The notes: generated by a model from the sequence alone, not told the origin. Shown: positions 11,385 to 24,010, numbered from the stretch's first letter. The stretch is 64,000 nt of DNA from Prorocentrum cordatum (GCA_963575745.1 CAUYUJ010016344.1:70001-134000), one strand, 5' to 3'. Numbers and translations are program-made.

Positions 11385-12715
11385 GATTGAAGTGCCCCTT
11401 CTGGTGTTCGCACCCATTTTTTGATCAAGAAAAATCTTGAGGCTCAAACTGTGTTGTTGGCCCCCGGTTTACATCAACAGCAACAACAACCGCTCCCGCC
11501 TGATACCTCCTCACAATGTATTGAAGGATCGCGCTCTCGCTTGGGACTTCCTTGCAATTTACAACTGAATTGCGGCTCCCGCTTGATACGTCTTGACAAT
11601 GTACTGCAGAATCGCGTTCTTGCTTGGGGCTTCCTCGCAATTTACCACCGAACCAGCTCGCTGGTTATTTCCGAACAATTTATTCCTCTGCCGGTCCTCG
11701 ACACTCAGGAATCGCACTCCCGCTACATATTGCCTGGCGGTTCAAGCAGGACTCACGCTTCAACGACCCGCCCGCTCGACCTGCCGGTCGGGGCCTGCCC
11801 GCCCGACCAGTCCGTTAATGACTGCAGTCGCCGCTCGCTGCCCTTCGCCCGCCTTCGATGCCCCTCGTTGCCCGCACTGGTTCCGCTGTCGCCTTCGTTC
11901 GCTGCCCATCGTGGCCCCGTTGCTGCCCTCAGTGGCTCCGTCGCTGCCCTTCGTGGCCCCGCATTATATGCCCTTCGTGGCCCCCGCTCGCACGCGTCCG
12001 TCGTGGCCCCATACGCATGCCCTTCGTGGCCCCGCTGTCGCCCTTCGTGGCCCCTTCGCTACCCTTCGTGGACCCGTTGCTGCCCTCAATGGCCCCCCTG
12101 TCGCCCTTTGTGGCCCCGTATACGAATGCCCTTCGTGGCCCCCGCTCGCTCGCGCCCGTCGTCGCCCTATATGCATGCACTTCGTGGCCCCGCTGTCGCC
12201 CTTTGTGGCCCCCTCGCTGCCCTTCGTGGCCACGGTGCTGCCCTCAGCGGCCCCGTCGCTGCCCTCTGTGGCCTCGGATTTTATGCCCTTCGTGGCCCAC
12301 GCTGGCTTTTCCCACGATTTACTTAGGAATCGCGCTATCGCTCGAGACTTCCTCGCGATTCACGCAGGGCCCGCGCTTCAGCAAAAGGCCTGCTCGACCT
12401 CGTCGCCTGGATCCGCCTTCCCGACCTGCCCGCTACGGGTCTGCCCAACCGATCTGCCCGTCTGGTCATACTACTTGTTTTCTGCTCCTTGACCCCCTCC
12501 TGCTGATTTCTCTCGCGCTCCATTATTGTCCCTCCCCCTTCCACCCGTCCTCTCTTCTCTTGTTTTAGGGGCTGCACTAAATACGCGTGGCAGGTAAGGA
12601 AGATAAACCCCCAAGGGGGCACGATCGAAGACGACGAGGGCGGGTACCGAGGGTTTGAGATACACGTATTGATTAGCACGTGAGCAGATAGGAGCGAACA
12701 GTCTTAAAATGATTG
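11385..12715. repeat. Higher-order repeat block B, copy 2, with second 21-bp minisatellite
   Basis: It starts with CTTGAGGCTCAAACTGTGTT as in block B copy 1. It contains the CTTCGTGGCCCC minisatellite at about 11900-12300 and ends GAGCGAACAGTCTTAAAATG. Frames of 240-300 codons here are repeat-derived. Confidence 0.78.
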
Positions 12716-12744
12716 TTGTTGTGTATGTTAATTACTAAACAATG

Positions 12745-13800
12745 ATTATTGGACCCCCCCAGGCGCCTTGGCGCTCTCGCCTCGGCGCCAGCTACATTTT
12801 CATTGAAAAAAAAGCTCACGCTCGAGCGATTTGGGGCGGCGCCAAAACCGGCCCCCGAACAACGACAACGTTGGCGCTCGAGACTTCGACCTTTTTCACT
12901 CAGGGCTGGTGCTCCTCCTCGCCGCCGAAAGCCGCCGCCCGAACAAAACCAGCGCTAACGCTCGGAAGTTCCTCCAGTTTTACCCTGGACTGGCGCGCTA
13001 CTCTTTCTCTCATCGGCGCCGCCCCCAGCCCGAGACTTCCTTCCTTTTTTACTCAAGGCGGTGTTCCTCTTCGCCGCCGGAAACCGCCGTCCCGACACAA
13101 CCAGCGTTTCCGCCCGAGACTTCCTCCCGTTATACGCCGCTATTTTTTGTTGCATCGGCGCCGCCCCCGGCAAGAACAACGCTCCCGCTCGAGGCTGCCT
13201 CCCTTTTTCCTCAGGACGGTGTTGTTCGTCGCCGCCAACAGCCCCCGTCCCGACAAAACCGCGGCTCCCGCTCGAGAAGTCCTCCCTTCTTACTCAAGGC
13301 GGTGTTCCTCGTCGCCGCCGACAACCGCCGCCTCAACAAATCCAGCGTTCCCGCTCGAGACTTCGTTTTGTTTTACGCTGGACTAGCGCCCTACTCTGTT
13401 CAGCATTGGTGCCGCTCCCAGCAACAACAGCGGCCCTGCTCGAGACTTCCTCCTTTTCTATTCATGGCCAGGTCCTGGCCTCGCCGCCGGCAACCCCCAT
13501 CCCCACCAAGGCAATCCTGTCGCTCGATACTTCCTTGTGCTTTACCCTTGGCTGGAGCTCCATTGGCGGTCTCGCGTCGGCGCAGCAAGGCGCGGGCATG
13601 CGTTTCCGAGGCGGGATATGTTGAATTTCCCCGGAGGAAAATTTTTGCAATACCGCCTTGGGCGGGATATCCGGGAATGAGAATGACGGACCCCGCTATA
13701 GAACAAGAGTCCCCCATGATGGGGGTGATTATCATGATGGTCGCATGCTTCGTGCGGAAGCATCGCGCGTGAGGGTAAAATAATTATTGTTGTCGTAGAT
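12745..13800. repeat. Related repeat block C
   Basis: The head is a diverged version of block A (CGCCTCGGCGCCAGCTACAT). The body uses a different filler rich in CGCCGCCGACAAC and CGCTCGAGACTTCCTCC phrases. The usual tail is missing and a short ATT/GTT tract ends it. It joins the second A-B pair to the last A copy. Confidence 0.6.
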
Positions 13801-13855
13801 GTTGTTGTTGCTGTTTTTGAATGCTCATGTTTTAAAATACTTATGGTTGACCTCC

Positions 13856-14395
13856 GGAAACGTGTCAGCGCGATCTCGCCTCGACGCCGGCTACATTTTC
13901 TCTGAAACCGGGACGCCCGCTCGAACGTTGGCTTGAGCCTAAAAGTGGGCCCTTGGAAACCCAGCTACGACGACAACGGTTCCCGCTCGATACTTCCTCA
14001 CAACGTACCCCGAGACACCCTGGCAAGAGAGGACCCCGAACTCAGGAACTGTGTTCTCGCTCGAGATTTCCTCACAATGCAATCACGTCGGCGGAAGCCC
14101 AGCCACGACGACAAGGGTTCTTGCTCGATATTTCCTCACGATGTACTCCAAGAGCCCCTGGCCAAAAAAACACCCGAACTCAGGAGCGGCGCTCTCGCTC
14201 AAGCCTTCCCCGTAATTCAGGCAAGTTGGTGGAGGCCTGGACACGGCGACAAGGTTTTTTCTGTTCGATGTTGATGAATCGGTATTCCATAAGCTCAATC
14301 GAAAACGACAGGGGCGGGCATCGAGGGTTGGAGTATACGGAATGCAAGACACGCGTGCCAGTAAGAGCGAGCAATATTAAAATGATTGTTTAAAT
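13856..14395. repeat. Higher-order repeat block A, copy 3
   Basis: The A head (CTCGCCTCGACGCCGGCTAC) is at 13876. The body carries the CCCGAACTCAGGAAC and GGCGCTCTCGCTC phrases, and the tail is AAGAGCGAGCAATATTAAAA. It is shorter than copies 1 and 2. Confidence 0.78.
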
Positions 14396-14442
14396 GTATG
14401 TGCTGTTCGTTCTTTGTTGATGTTTGTTGTCGCCGCCCCCCC

Positions 14443-14760
14443 CGCGACGCGACCCGCGACCCACCCGCGATCCGCCCACGACCCACGCGACCCGCCCGCG
14501 ACCCACCCGCGACCCAACGCGCGACCCACCCGCGACCCACCCGCGACCCACCCGCGACCCACCCGCGACGGGGCACGCGACCCACCCGCGACGAACCAAC
14601 GACCCACCTGCGACCCACCTGCGACCCAACGCGAGACCCACCCGCGACCCACCCGCGACCCACCCGCGACCCACCCGCGACCGGGCCCGCGACCCACCCG
14701 CGACTCACCAACGACCCTCCTGCGACCCACCTGCGACCAACCCCTCGACCCACCACTCTA
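14443..14760. repeat. 11-bp minisatellite, consensus CGCGACCCACC
   Basis: About 28 tandem units with occasional ATCC, AACG and GGGC variants. Eleven is not a multiple of three, yet every frame stays open for about 100 codons because the unit contains no stop in any phase. No gene is called. A short duplication containing GCGCCTGCGGCGGGCTC follows at 14775-14840. Confidence 0.93.
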
Positions 14761-15049
14761 GTTTTAACGAAAAAATCTGCGCCTGCGGCGGGCTCGTTGC
14801 ATGATTTATGAAAATTTGGCGCCTGCGGCGGGCTCCTTTAGAGCCTCGCAGACTGTCAGCGCCCCGCCGTTCCTCACTAACATCCCCAACTGCGGGAGAG
14901 TTATGTATATCAGGATGAAGCGAACAGCCGAGGAGATGGGAGGAGCGAGGCGTGGCGACAACGTGCAGTGGCGAGATATGCCCCCTCGTGCTGTTGAAGG
15001 AAGATGCGCGCGCGCTGCATGTGAGACTCGTTGGAGCGGGGGGACAGTG

Positions 15050-15660
15050 GCTGCACGCGGCCTGTTTCCTGCTGTCTGCTTCGGCAGCGCAGCTGTAGAC
15101 ACCTGGCTGAAAGATGTGGTGGCGGCGCAGCGCTGCAGCCGCCCCTGGCCCTACCCGCGGTGGCCTGCAGCGGCAGGTTCGTTCCATCCCCGCCCCCGAC
15201 CCGTCAATCGGCGGCGCCCGCTGGCTACGGCAGGAAGCCGCAAATGGCGAGCGGTGGCAGCTAGAAGCCGTGGATTCCAAATGCCGACGGGGTGGCCCCC
15301 CCCCGAACGGGGGGGCAGGATTGCGGGCGAGCGCCGCGTGAGAATCGGACGAACAGGACGCGACAATAATGAAATGAGCGGGGAAAATGGTCAAGGCGGC
15401 GGCGCAGCGTCTGCTCACGCGCGGCTGCCTGCGGTCTGCTTTGGCAGCGCAGCTGTCGAAGCCCAGCTGGAAGCTGCGATGGCACGCGGCGGCAGACCCC
15501 TGGCCCAAGCCAGGGCGGCCCGCAGCGGCAGGTCCATCGCGCGCCCCCCCTTCCGAGCCAACCCCGCCCCCCGCCCGGCCAATCGGCGGCGCGCATTGGC
15601 GAGCGCAGGGCGAGCGGTGACAGCTAGAAAATGGGGCATGGCACGCCGGCCTGGCGGGCC
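15050..15660. repeat. Diverged direct duplication, about 250-300 bp
   Basis: 15055-15285 and 15418-15635 share, in order: CTGTCTGCTTCGGCAGCGCA or its close variant, GCAGCGGCAGGT, the CCCGCCC-type spacer, CAATCGGCGGCGC, GGCGAGCG, and GACAGCTAGAA-like ends. A fainter third copy may lie at 15985-16110. The function is unknown. Confidence 0.6.
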
Positions 15661-15675
15661 CACGAGCGAAGGGGA

Positions 15676-15702
15676 GGGGGGGGGGGGGGGGGGGGGGGGG
15701 GG
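15676..15702. repeat. Poly-G run of about 27 bases
   Basis: An uninterrupted G homopolymer preceded by GGGGA. A shorter run (about 16 G) lies near 48662. Runs of this length are hard to sequence, so the exact count is uncertain. Confidence 0.9.
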
Positions 15703-16109
15703 CAGCGCGCGAGCGCCCCGCTAGCATCGGGCGAACAACATGCGGGCAATAAAGACTGGCGGGCGATGCCTGTTCAGGATGGGCCGCGGCGCATGCGCTG
15801 CGAGCGCGGCGCAGCCGCGATCGCCGGAGCGGGCGGCGCAAGGGCCTCTCCGACTTCACACGGGGCACTCCGCGAGAAGGGCGCCAGCCCCGCCCGAGGA
15901 CCCCCCCCTCGCCGAGGCGGGCGATGAGTTCCAATTGGGAAGGGGGACTTGGCCGATCCAGGGGCGCAAAGTGGGGGGGGCGAAGGTTTGCGCCATCCGC
16001 AGCGGCAGCCGCGGCAGTTATCTCTCCGCCCCCCGCCCGCGCGCAAGCTCGCCCCCGTTCGCCGCGCGCGAGCATCGGCGAATGGCGAGCGCATGTCGCA
16101 GGCGCGTGG

Positions 16110-19100
16110 CGGTAATGGCGACGGCGTTGTGGCGCCAAAACGCCGCCGGGTGCCGCGTCTGCCCTGGCCTCCGCCAAGTCAGTCAGCGGCGGCGCCCCCT
16201 TCCCGCGCCCGCCCGCCCCCCCGCCGCAAGGGCGGGGGAGGGGGAGTCAGCAGGGGGCAGTAAACGAAAAGCTGGAGCCAGGAAAGAGTGGAGCATGGTA
16301 GAGCCCCTCTCCCCGGCGCGCGGTCTGCGTCGCGCGCGCGGCGCTGCGCGGCATAGCGCGCCGTCGACGCAGCCGCCGTCGCCCAGGCCGCGACGCGGGC
16401 GTTGCCGCGCGCGCCAATCGGAGAAGTGCGAGCACCCCTGCGGCGCCATGCGCGGTCTGAATGGAATGCGCGGGCGAGGAAGCCGCAGTTGTGGACTCAC
16501 TGCGCAGCGCGGCGCGACATTGGTGCAGCCGCCGCAGTGCAGGCCAGCGCGGGCGCCGTCGCATGCGCCAGCGAGAGACGCGGGAGCGGCGCTGTCGCCC
16601 TGGGAGTAGAGACTGAGATGGGGGCCCAGCTGTTGCCGCTGCTGTCCGCGCAGTGATTGCGGCGGTCAGCTAAAGGAATAATGCCGATGTCGGGAGCTGG
16701 CAGAGAGCGGCTGGCGGTGCCCATCTTGATTGTCGGAGGACTCGCCGGCTGTCCTTGGAGCCAAATGAATTAACTGAGTCATGAGAATGACGCGCTGAGG
16801 AGCCCTCGTTTGGCAAGTCCCGTCTCGGCGCAAGGGTCATCTACGCCTCGTCTGCACCGTTGTGGAATATCACGGGGGGGGGGCGCCTGTCCTCTCGGAG
16901 AAGCGCGGGTCGACGGGCCGAGGGCGGGCTGGGGTGGGCCGGCCAGGCCAGGCGTCGGCCCCCCACTTTGTCGGCAATCCCTCGTCGTCGACCGGCTGGG
17001 CGCACGTTCGGTTTTGACGCCCGTCGCTGCCTGTGGCGGTCACGGGGCGGGGCTGTGTCTTCGCGTGCCCCGCGCGGCCCGCGGTTGCACTCCTCCTCGC
17101 TGGCCCCCGCGACTGCTTGGGTGCCCGAGCGAGCGGCGGGGCGCGTGGCATCGTAGATGTCGTCCTCGCTGCTGGGCTTGCCGACGTCAGCGACGATGAT
17201 TCGAGCGGCGGGTGAGCGCCGCGGCACGGCGCCTTCCAGTGGGGATGTCGGGAAGGCGCGCTGTGCTGGAACGAACTCGAGGAGGCGTTGGTTGGCCGCT
17301 CGCGCGTCCATCGACAGGAGCATCTCGCCTGTGAAGAAGCCGGCTGCTGGCAGTGCGTGTAAACTGCTGCGGCTGGGAGTTCCAATGGCGGGGCTCTTAT
17401 CTCGCATCTGATCCGCCCCCCTGCTGTGGTGTGGTGCTGTTGCTAGTGGGTGCTGGTGCGACGCTGTCTCGTGGGGAGCGTCCGTAGTCGGATGAATCAT
17501 TCTTGTCGTCTGGGCCTGGTCGCGTTGGCTGGTCCTCTGAGTCTGCCGGTGGCTCAGCGCCCTGGCCGTTAATCAAGTCGTTCACCTTGTCGACCATGTA
17601 GCAGGCGGTGTTCCCCTGGGGAGCTGCTGTTGCCAACGGCGTTGGCGTGCCCGTGGGTCTGCAAAGGATAACCAGCTCGACGGGTGAGGATGTCCCCGCG
17701 CTCCATCCTTGCGCACCGCGGGTCTGGTCGGCCCATGCCTGCGTAGGCCAGTGGGCAAGAGGTAATGCTGCAGAGCTGGTTAGCGACAGAGCGCGCCAGG
17801 ATCTTCTGTTCGTCCGTCATCCCGAACGTCGACAGGTGCATTGGTAGCCTCGTCTCAATAGTTGTCCAGCGATATGAGGAGGCATGTCATCACCTGGTCG
17901 AACTCTGCGCGGTCGTTCGCGCGTGGGTTAGCGTCCCAGTCGCAGGTCGCCTCGGGGCCGCCGATCAGATGGCCTCCTTGACCAGCTCGCGGGCATGCGT
18001 CTTGAATGGCGGCGTAGTGTTGTCGAACTTGGATGCTGTTGATGGTGTGGGTCAGGCGCCCGGTGACGTCGTGCTGGGGATCGGTGATGGTTGTGCCTGA
18101 GCGGATGCCAATGCGCGGCTCTTCGTGGCCCCTCGTAGACCGCGGCCGTGGTTGGTGCCGCGCGCGCTCTCGTCGGCGTCTTTGCTGGCGGCGGCTTGTG
18201 GGGCGCCTCAGCTGGTAACCTGGCTTCCGCGCTGCTGGCCGAGTAGCTCTCATCGCTCGGCGGGGCAAGCTCCTGCGGCGGCTTGGCGAGGGCCGCCTGC
18301 CGGGGCATGGCGGCGTGGCCGGAGCGCTTACCTCCCGAGCCTTCTTGGACAAGACATCCGCGCGTGGGTCTGCCCTGGCGCGGTGACGTTGCGTTAATTT
18401 GACTGGGGTGTGGCTGAGCTGGACCTGCCGCGGGTCGGCGCAGCACGCGGGTCGGCGGGCGGGCTCCCCAGGGGGCCCCCCAACAACGGGCGCGCGGGCA
18501 GAGGGGGGCGGGAAGCGTGGAAGGGCGAGGTGCTGACTTGTTGGTTGTTGTCGTTGCGGGCGTTGCTCTGCTCCGTTGCCGGATCGACACAGTCGCGGAT
18601 GTCTCACTGGATGACGACGTGGTGAGATTGCTGCCGTTGCGTTGTCGTCAGGGTGTTCCGGGGGATCGGCAGGGAGGAGATCTGGTCGGGCGGGTTCGCG
18701 CGAGTAGGTTTGGCAAACCACGGTGGATTTGCAGTTTGGGTCTCTGCGATGATCCTGGCGATGCCTTCCAGGCCCAGCATGTCGTCGCCCTGCTTCCTCA
18801 TGGCGTCGTTGACGTGGGTCCTCACTTGAGGCCCCCCCCCCCCCAGGTTGTCCCATAGTTAGCAGTGGTTCATGCCGGCGACGTCGTTCTTAATAGCGTC
18901 GACGCACCGCTTGTCTTGTCCGTCCTGCTGGTCGAACGTAGACCGGCCTCGCTGGTGGCCATGGCGCCCTGGGCTTCGGGGGCAGCAGCGGCTGCCGCTG
19001 TCCTCGTGGGCCAGCAAGAAGATTATCGCAATGTTGATGTTGGCGCCGTAGTAGAACTCTGCGATGTCAACTTTCATTCCTCTTCCTGCCGCCGATGAGC

Positions 19101-19235
19101 AGATAAATGCCCGTGTCGCCCCGCTGGTCTCAGCGTTGAAGAAATAGACTAGGCTGTAGTCATGGCGCGGGCTGTCCGTTTCGCGCGCGACCCGCGGGCA
19201 TGGGCAGGGGAACTGGTGGTTCTGATCGACAGGTA
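16110..19235. other. GC-rich spacer with stop-poor frames, no recognised gene
   Basis: Long open frames occur on both strands (for example minus 17855-18856), but GC-rich DNA gives these by chance. A 333-residue minus frame is Arg/Pro-rich with no recognised motif. The 19.2-22.3 kb stretch is described separately. Confidence 0.3.
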
Positions 19236-22200
19236 TTATGTTGGAGACGTCCGATTCTCGCAGCCTCCGTGCCAACTACTGGTCGGTCCATTTTCAATGC
19301 CCCGGTGGATATATGCTGGTGGCGGAGGGTAGTCTGGCGGTGGTGGCTCGACTGGAATCTGCGGTCTCGCTACTAGGTTGACGATCGTGCGCCCGTTCTG
19401 GATTGGCGTGGGGATGGGGTCGCGTCTCAGCGGTCGCGACCGTTCGCGCCATGCTGGCTGGGTGCCGCGCGCGGAGTAGGGCATGATATCGGTGGCCCTC
19501 TTTCGTGATACAAAGCCCATAAGGTCCAGCAGCGCCTCGCGGTCGTCGGCGAAGCTGTTGGAGTGCCCGTTGCGCATGGTCACACGACCATTTGCCCGGC
19601 CTCGCGGACGTCGTTCTCGATGTTCTATATATATATATATATTAAAAGTCGCTTCGCGGGGCCACGAGCGCCTCACCGTCGCCACGTCGGCTGGTGGGAG
19701 CTTGCCTGGCAAAGTTGTGTCAGCGGCGGCGACGTCCTCGACGGCCGCGCCTGCTGGCGTGCGCCACTCTACGTTGCGGATGCGCGGCCGCTGCGGATTC
19801 CCGTTGGACGGCGGCTCCAACTGGAATTCGCATCTGGCGTCGAATTCGTCGGCGTGGTCGATGGGGGCTTTGAATTCTGGCCGGCAATTCTCAAGGTAAT
19901 CCAACTCGTCGTTTCCTACCTCAACTGGCGGGACAAGGTCGCCGTTGGGGTCGCCCTTGCCGGCGCGTTGTCCTCCTCGAGTCTATGGGGTCATGTCGAA
20001 ATTGCGGAGCTCGAACCAGTTTGTCGCAGTGGGTTTATGGCTCTTACCCCCCTCGTGGTCTGCGTGTCCGCGAGGCGCACTGGGAGTGGCAATGTTTCGC
20101 TCGCTTCCACAGCGACGCCGAACTCGCTGGCGGCGCGGAGTAGGCAATCTGCTGCTTCGAACGCGCGCTGCAATTCAGCGTCCTGGAAACCCGCCCTCGA
20201 GTAGACCTGGATGGAGAGGGAGAGGGTCGAGGACTTGCTCGAGGTCGGCAGGCCCCGCGCCGGTCGGCCCCGAGAGGGGGGTCGAAATAGACGGGGCCAT
20301 TCCCGGCCACGTCCTTCGCCCGTTCCCATGGTAGTTCCGCGACGAGGGCCCAGGTTAAGAGGTCCGGCGGGCCAGTGGCCGGCAGGGTCGCGCGCGCCCG
20401 CGTCGACGAGGCCCCTGCCGAAATAGACCCCGACGGCGTCGGCGCAGCTGGCGCAGGCACCCCGCTGCCGCCAGCGCAGCTCAGCGGCGCCCAGAGATGC
20501 AAGCGCGTAGTGGCGGCTGCATGGGGAATTCATCCATCCTCTTTTAATGTTCACTGGCGCGGAGACTGGCCCCGCTTCCAGCGACGCGCAGGTGAATTCC
20601 TCGGCAAGCGCCGCGGGGCCCAAGTTGCCGCGGGACTTTTCTGGCGCTCGCGCCGTTGGCGCTGCGACGGATGGGCTTCAAGCCTGGGTCGCCAGGTGGC
20701 CTGTAATCAAATTGTTCGACTCCCTCTCGGAGACGCTGGCAATGCAAAAACCTCGGTCGGTCCTGCCGTTGGAATTTGGGCGCCGCTCTCCGTGCTTATC
20801 CACTCGGCCGCGCTTCTCCAATTGTGCGCGGTTTTGGTCGCGCCCCGCGCGGCTGCGGCGTAATGCTTGGCGCCGACGGCGACTCTGTTTCCTGCGCTCT
20901 TGGCGAAGGGCATCTCGGGCAGCGAGTTAGAGACCTCGCAGTTGATGGCGGCGCCGCATGGCCCGATGCGACGCGCCAAGGACGCGCCCCGTTGCAGGCC
21001 CGCCGGCAGTTCCATCGGCGCGGCGAACTGCGCCAGCGCTAGGGGCCGCGGGATCATGGCAGGAGTCGGGGCCGCATCTGGCCAGGCACGCCCCGGGGCC
21101 CCCCCCGATGTCAGGCGCGCGAGAACCCCTGACTCGCAATGCTGAGGCTGTCAGTTGGGGCATCGCCAAGCATGGGAGACGCCCCAAGCGATAGTGGGCG
21201 GAGCCAGGTAGCCCCTCCCCCCCCCGCCGAATAAACGTCCCAGTGGCCTTGCGATCTCCAGTCGGCGCCGCCGTCGAGCGGGCGGGCGGCTGCCCCCCGG
21301 GCCGGGCGCGCGAGAAGCCCTGGCCGGCGTAATTTGTCTGTTGAGGCGGCACGGGCCAGGCGGCGCGCCCCGAGCGATGGCGGGGCAGCGCCTGCGTGGC
21401 TGCGCCCGCGTTCCCGCGGCCTCCGTGGTTTACCGAGTAAGAAGAGGCCGACTGGTCATGCGACCAGCGCTCCTCTGGACATCATAGTAGGAGCCCAGGG
21501 GAGACATGGAACTGCACGAACTGTTCGTCGGTCCCCCGCTGGTTGGCATGCTCGCCAAAGCCCCGCCGTGCCCGCGTTGTTCCGTCGATGGCCGCTGCCA
21601 GGGTCTGGCGCGCCTGGCTCAGGTGCGTCTCGGCGGCGGCGCTCTGCCGCGCCCCAGCTTCGCTGCGCCCCAGTAGCGGCGGTTGCTCATGCATCTGTCG
21701 GGCATCGAGAAGATTCGCGCCATGAGGCTCGGCGCTGCAGTCGAGGGCAAGCTCGCCAGTTTCCGCTGCATTTGCCCCATCATGAATTGGTCGAAAGACA
21801 CGAGTCGCACGGCCGCGGCGGGTCATTGTTGGAGGCGACGCACCTCTGGCAGTACCCAACCGCTCGCGAGACTTCTTCCGTGGCGGACCGCATCGGGGCG
21901 CTTCGCGATGGCAGGCGCGCCCGCTGCGTGCGCCACGAGGGGCGGCGCGGTTGTCCTCGTGAATTGGCTTCTCAAGTCTGTCTGGTTGCTTTCGCGCCCG
22001 GTCGCGCAGCGGAGTCGCTGCGGCTGCCCCCTGGCACGCGGCGGTCGAAATTCTGTCTGCTAGCATCTGGTAACTCGCCTGTCCACGCTGCGCCCCGTGT
22101 CTCGCGTGGCGGGCCTGCCCGTGAAGCTGCATTTGTCGGGGCCAGAAAGACGCGGTGTCAGACCTGGAAAGGTCGTCCTCGGTGCATTCGCCGCGCGGTT

Positions 22201-22258
22201 GGCGACGCCGATGGAGGACGCGCGCGTCTGCGCGCTCTGGCGGTTGAAAATGCCCCAT
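19236..22258 (-). other. Series of minus-strand coding-like stretches, unrecognised
   Basis: Consecutive minus-strand open stretches (21482-22258, 20927-21352, 20707-21057, 19991-20623, 19236-19904) have fairly balanced amino-acid composition and little repetition, unlike the satellite-derived frames. They lie downstream, on the same strand, of the LINE reverse transcriptase fossil. They may be the decayed 3' part of that element or an older unrelated gene. No family is recognised. A (TA)n run sits at 19627-19643 inside the 222-residue stretch. Confidence 0.25.
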
Positions 22259-22656
22259 GAGATCTCGTGAATCCCTCTCTCGCCGTCGCCCGCTGTAAAG
22301 GTGAAGGATGAAACGAATCGGCCCTGCGCGAAGTCACGGGAATGCGGGCCTCTTGGCAGAAGTGTCGATCTCTGGAAGTTCGACTGGCTGTATCATGTCG
22401 CGCGTGGCCCCCTTGCCCTCGGCGAGCGCGGGGGCGATGTCTCTCTTGGAGCTTGGTGTGCGAGCGTAGCCGTGTGTCCCTCCATCATCGATGTTGGCGC
22501 GCTGCTTTTCCCCCGCGAGATGTCCTGCCTGTTTCTCTTGTCCGTTAGGCGGACCTCTTATTGGTGGGCGGCCATCGCCCATGGAGTCGCGCATGACAAG
22601 GGATGTCTGGAGGCGCTTCACGCGTCGCGCGCCGGCATGGCATTGCCCAGAACATG

Positions 22657-23520
22657 TCAAGCATGTCGCGCCCGCTTGGTTGGGCGGGTCCAGCTTTTGC
22701 GATGCTTGCCGAGGTGCGCGTAGTAGACCTTCTTCTTGACGAAGTTGGCTCCGCCCTGGTAGCACATCAAATTGGGCTTGGGCGGTGGTGGTGGTGGCGG
22801 CATTGCCGGGGTGGTCGGCGGCATGTTGTCAATGTTTTGGTACGACTCCAACTCGCTATACCACCGATCCTGGCGCGCGCGATCCTGCGGCGTCGCGTGC
22901 ATCGAGTTGCGGCCTTCTCAAACGTAGCTCGAAACCGAACAGGGTCGTCGCGGGCAGCGCGCGCGACTTCATGCAAACCAAATGCATTGTAGGTGTCTCC
23001 AACAGGCTTCGAGGTGGTAAAGCCACTCGGAATCATGTCTGGTCGTCGCTATCCAGATGGCTGGCCCATGTAGCAGCCGCGGTAAGTACCGAACTATCCT
23101 TGTTCGCCTGGCGATGTCTGGAGGTAATTGGGCGGTTGGCCTCGCTTAGGACATGGAGGTCAATGGTGCGCTCCGTCTTGCCGCAGCTGGAATCAAATCC
23201 GGTGGCCTCTGTCGAGCTTCCCATATACTCCATTGAAAAATTGTCGCCCTCAGCGAGGTGGTTCCAAACGTGGTCGTTGTGCGATAACGTGGAAGAGCCA
23301 GTAGGTCGTTGTCAAGTGCTGTCTTGGGTGTTGGTGTGCCTTCCTTTTCCCGGTGACACTCGGCTGCCCGGCTGACCATGGCCTTGTTGGTTTTCTTAAT
23401 CATTTCGAGGCCCGGATGTGATGACTGTTCCTCGTGCCGTCTGTGCGCCGGCGAGCTCAACAATCTGGTCGCTGCAGGCGCTCTTGACGTCTGTAATGCC
23501 CTCCTTCGCGAGCTGCTAAT
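22657..23520 (-). pseudogene. Probable 3' continuation of the LINE fossil
   Basis: Downstream of the RT core on the same strand are short in-frame stretches broken by stops. One contains a YMGS string near 23220-23232, where LINE RTs usually carry a YLG-type motif. A later one has a Cys followed by a KKKVYYAHLGKH segment near 22700-22760 that could be a worn zinc-finger-like C terminus. The link to the RT is by position and strand only. Confidence 0.35.
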
Positions 23521-24010
23521 CGGTGATGCGTGATCCGGGGCCGAATAGTAGGAGCATGAGTTTGGTCTTCTTGACGTTGAAGCGCATGCCGTGGGCGCGG
23601 GCCCTCGACCCGACGATATTGAGCAACGTTGCTGCTGTCGCAGTTGCATCGCTAGGCGCTGTAGTGGCCTATGCGGCGAGGTCATCTACAAATGCTGCGT
23701 CGGTGAAGGCGGCGCTCCCATTTTTTCCAAGTTGGTGCTGTCGTCCTTGTGCAAAAAGAAGTTGTTGCTCGCGGTTCACCTGCAATTTGCTGTGTATGCC
23801 GTGGTCGATCGTGTCCTCGGTAATCGTTTTGGCGATTCTCGCGAAGGCTGCGTTGAAGGAGGCGCCGTGCATAGGCACTCCAGGTTTCGTTCCCGCTTTG
23901 GGTTTGACCCGGAGATCGGTGTGGGAATCGCGCACGAGGCCTGTTTAGTGCTCGTCGTCGATGATGTTGTCCGTGAGTGATGCTCCCTGCAATGCGTCCT
24001 CGAACATTGG
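23521..24010 (-). pseudogene. LINE-type (non-LTR) reverse transcriptase fragment, decayed
   Basis: Read on the minus strand, one frame gives, in order, the core of a non-LTR reverse transcriptase. A GTKPGVP motif at about 23885-23905 is followed by FNAAFARI (motif B region). Next comes FVDDLAA at about 23672-23692 (motif C, with the catalytic Asp pair), then HGMRFNVKKTKLML and FGPGSR at 23530-23590 (motifs D/E). A TAG replaces what is likely a tyrosine just after the VDD motif, another stop precedes the GTKPG segment, and further stops follow below 23520. The order and spacing match LINE RTs; the family name beyond that is inference. Neither an endonuclease nor a poly(A) end was found. Confidence 0.65.
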
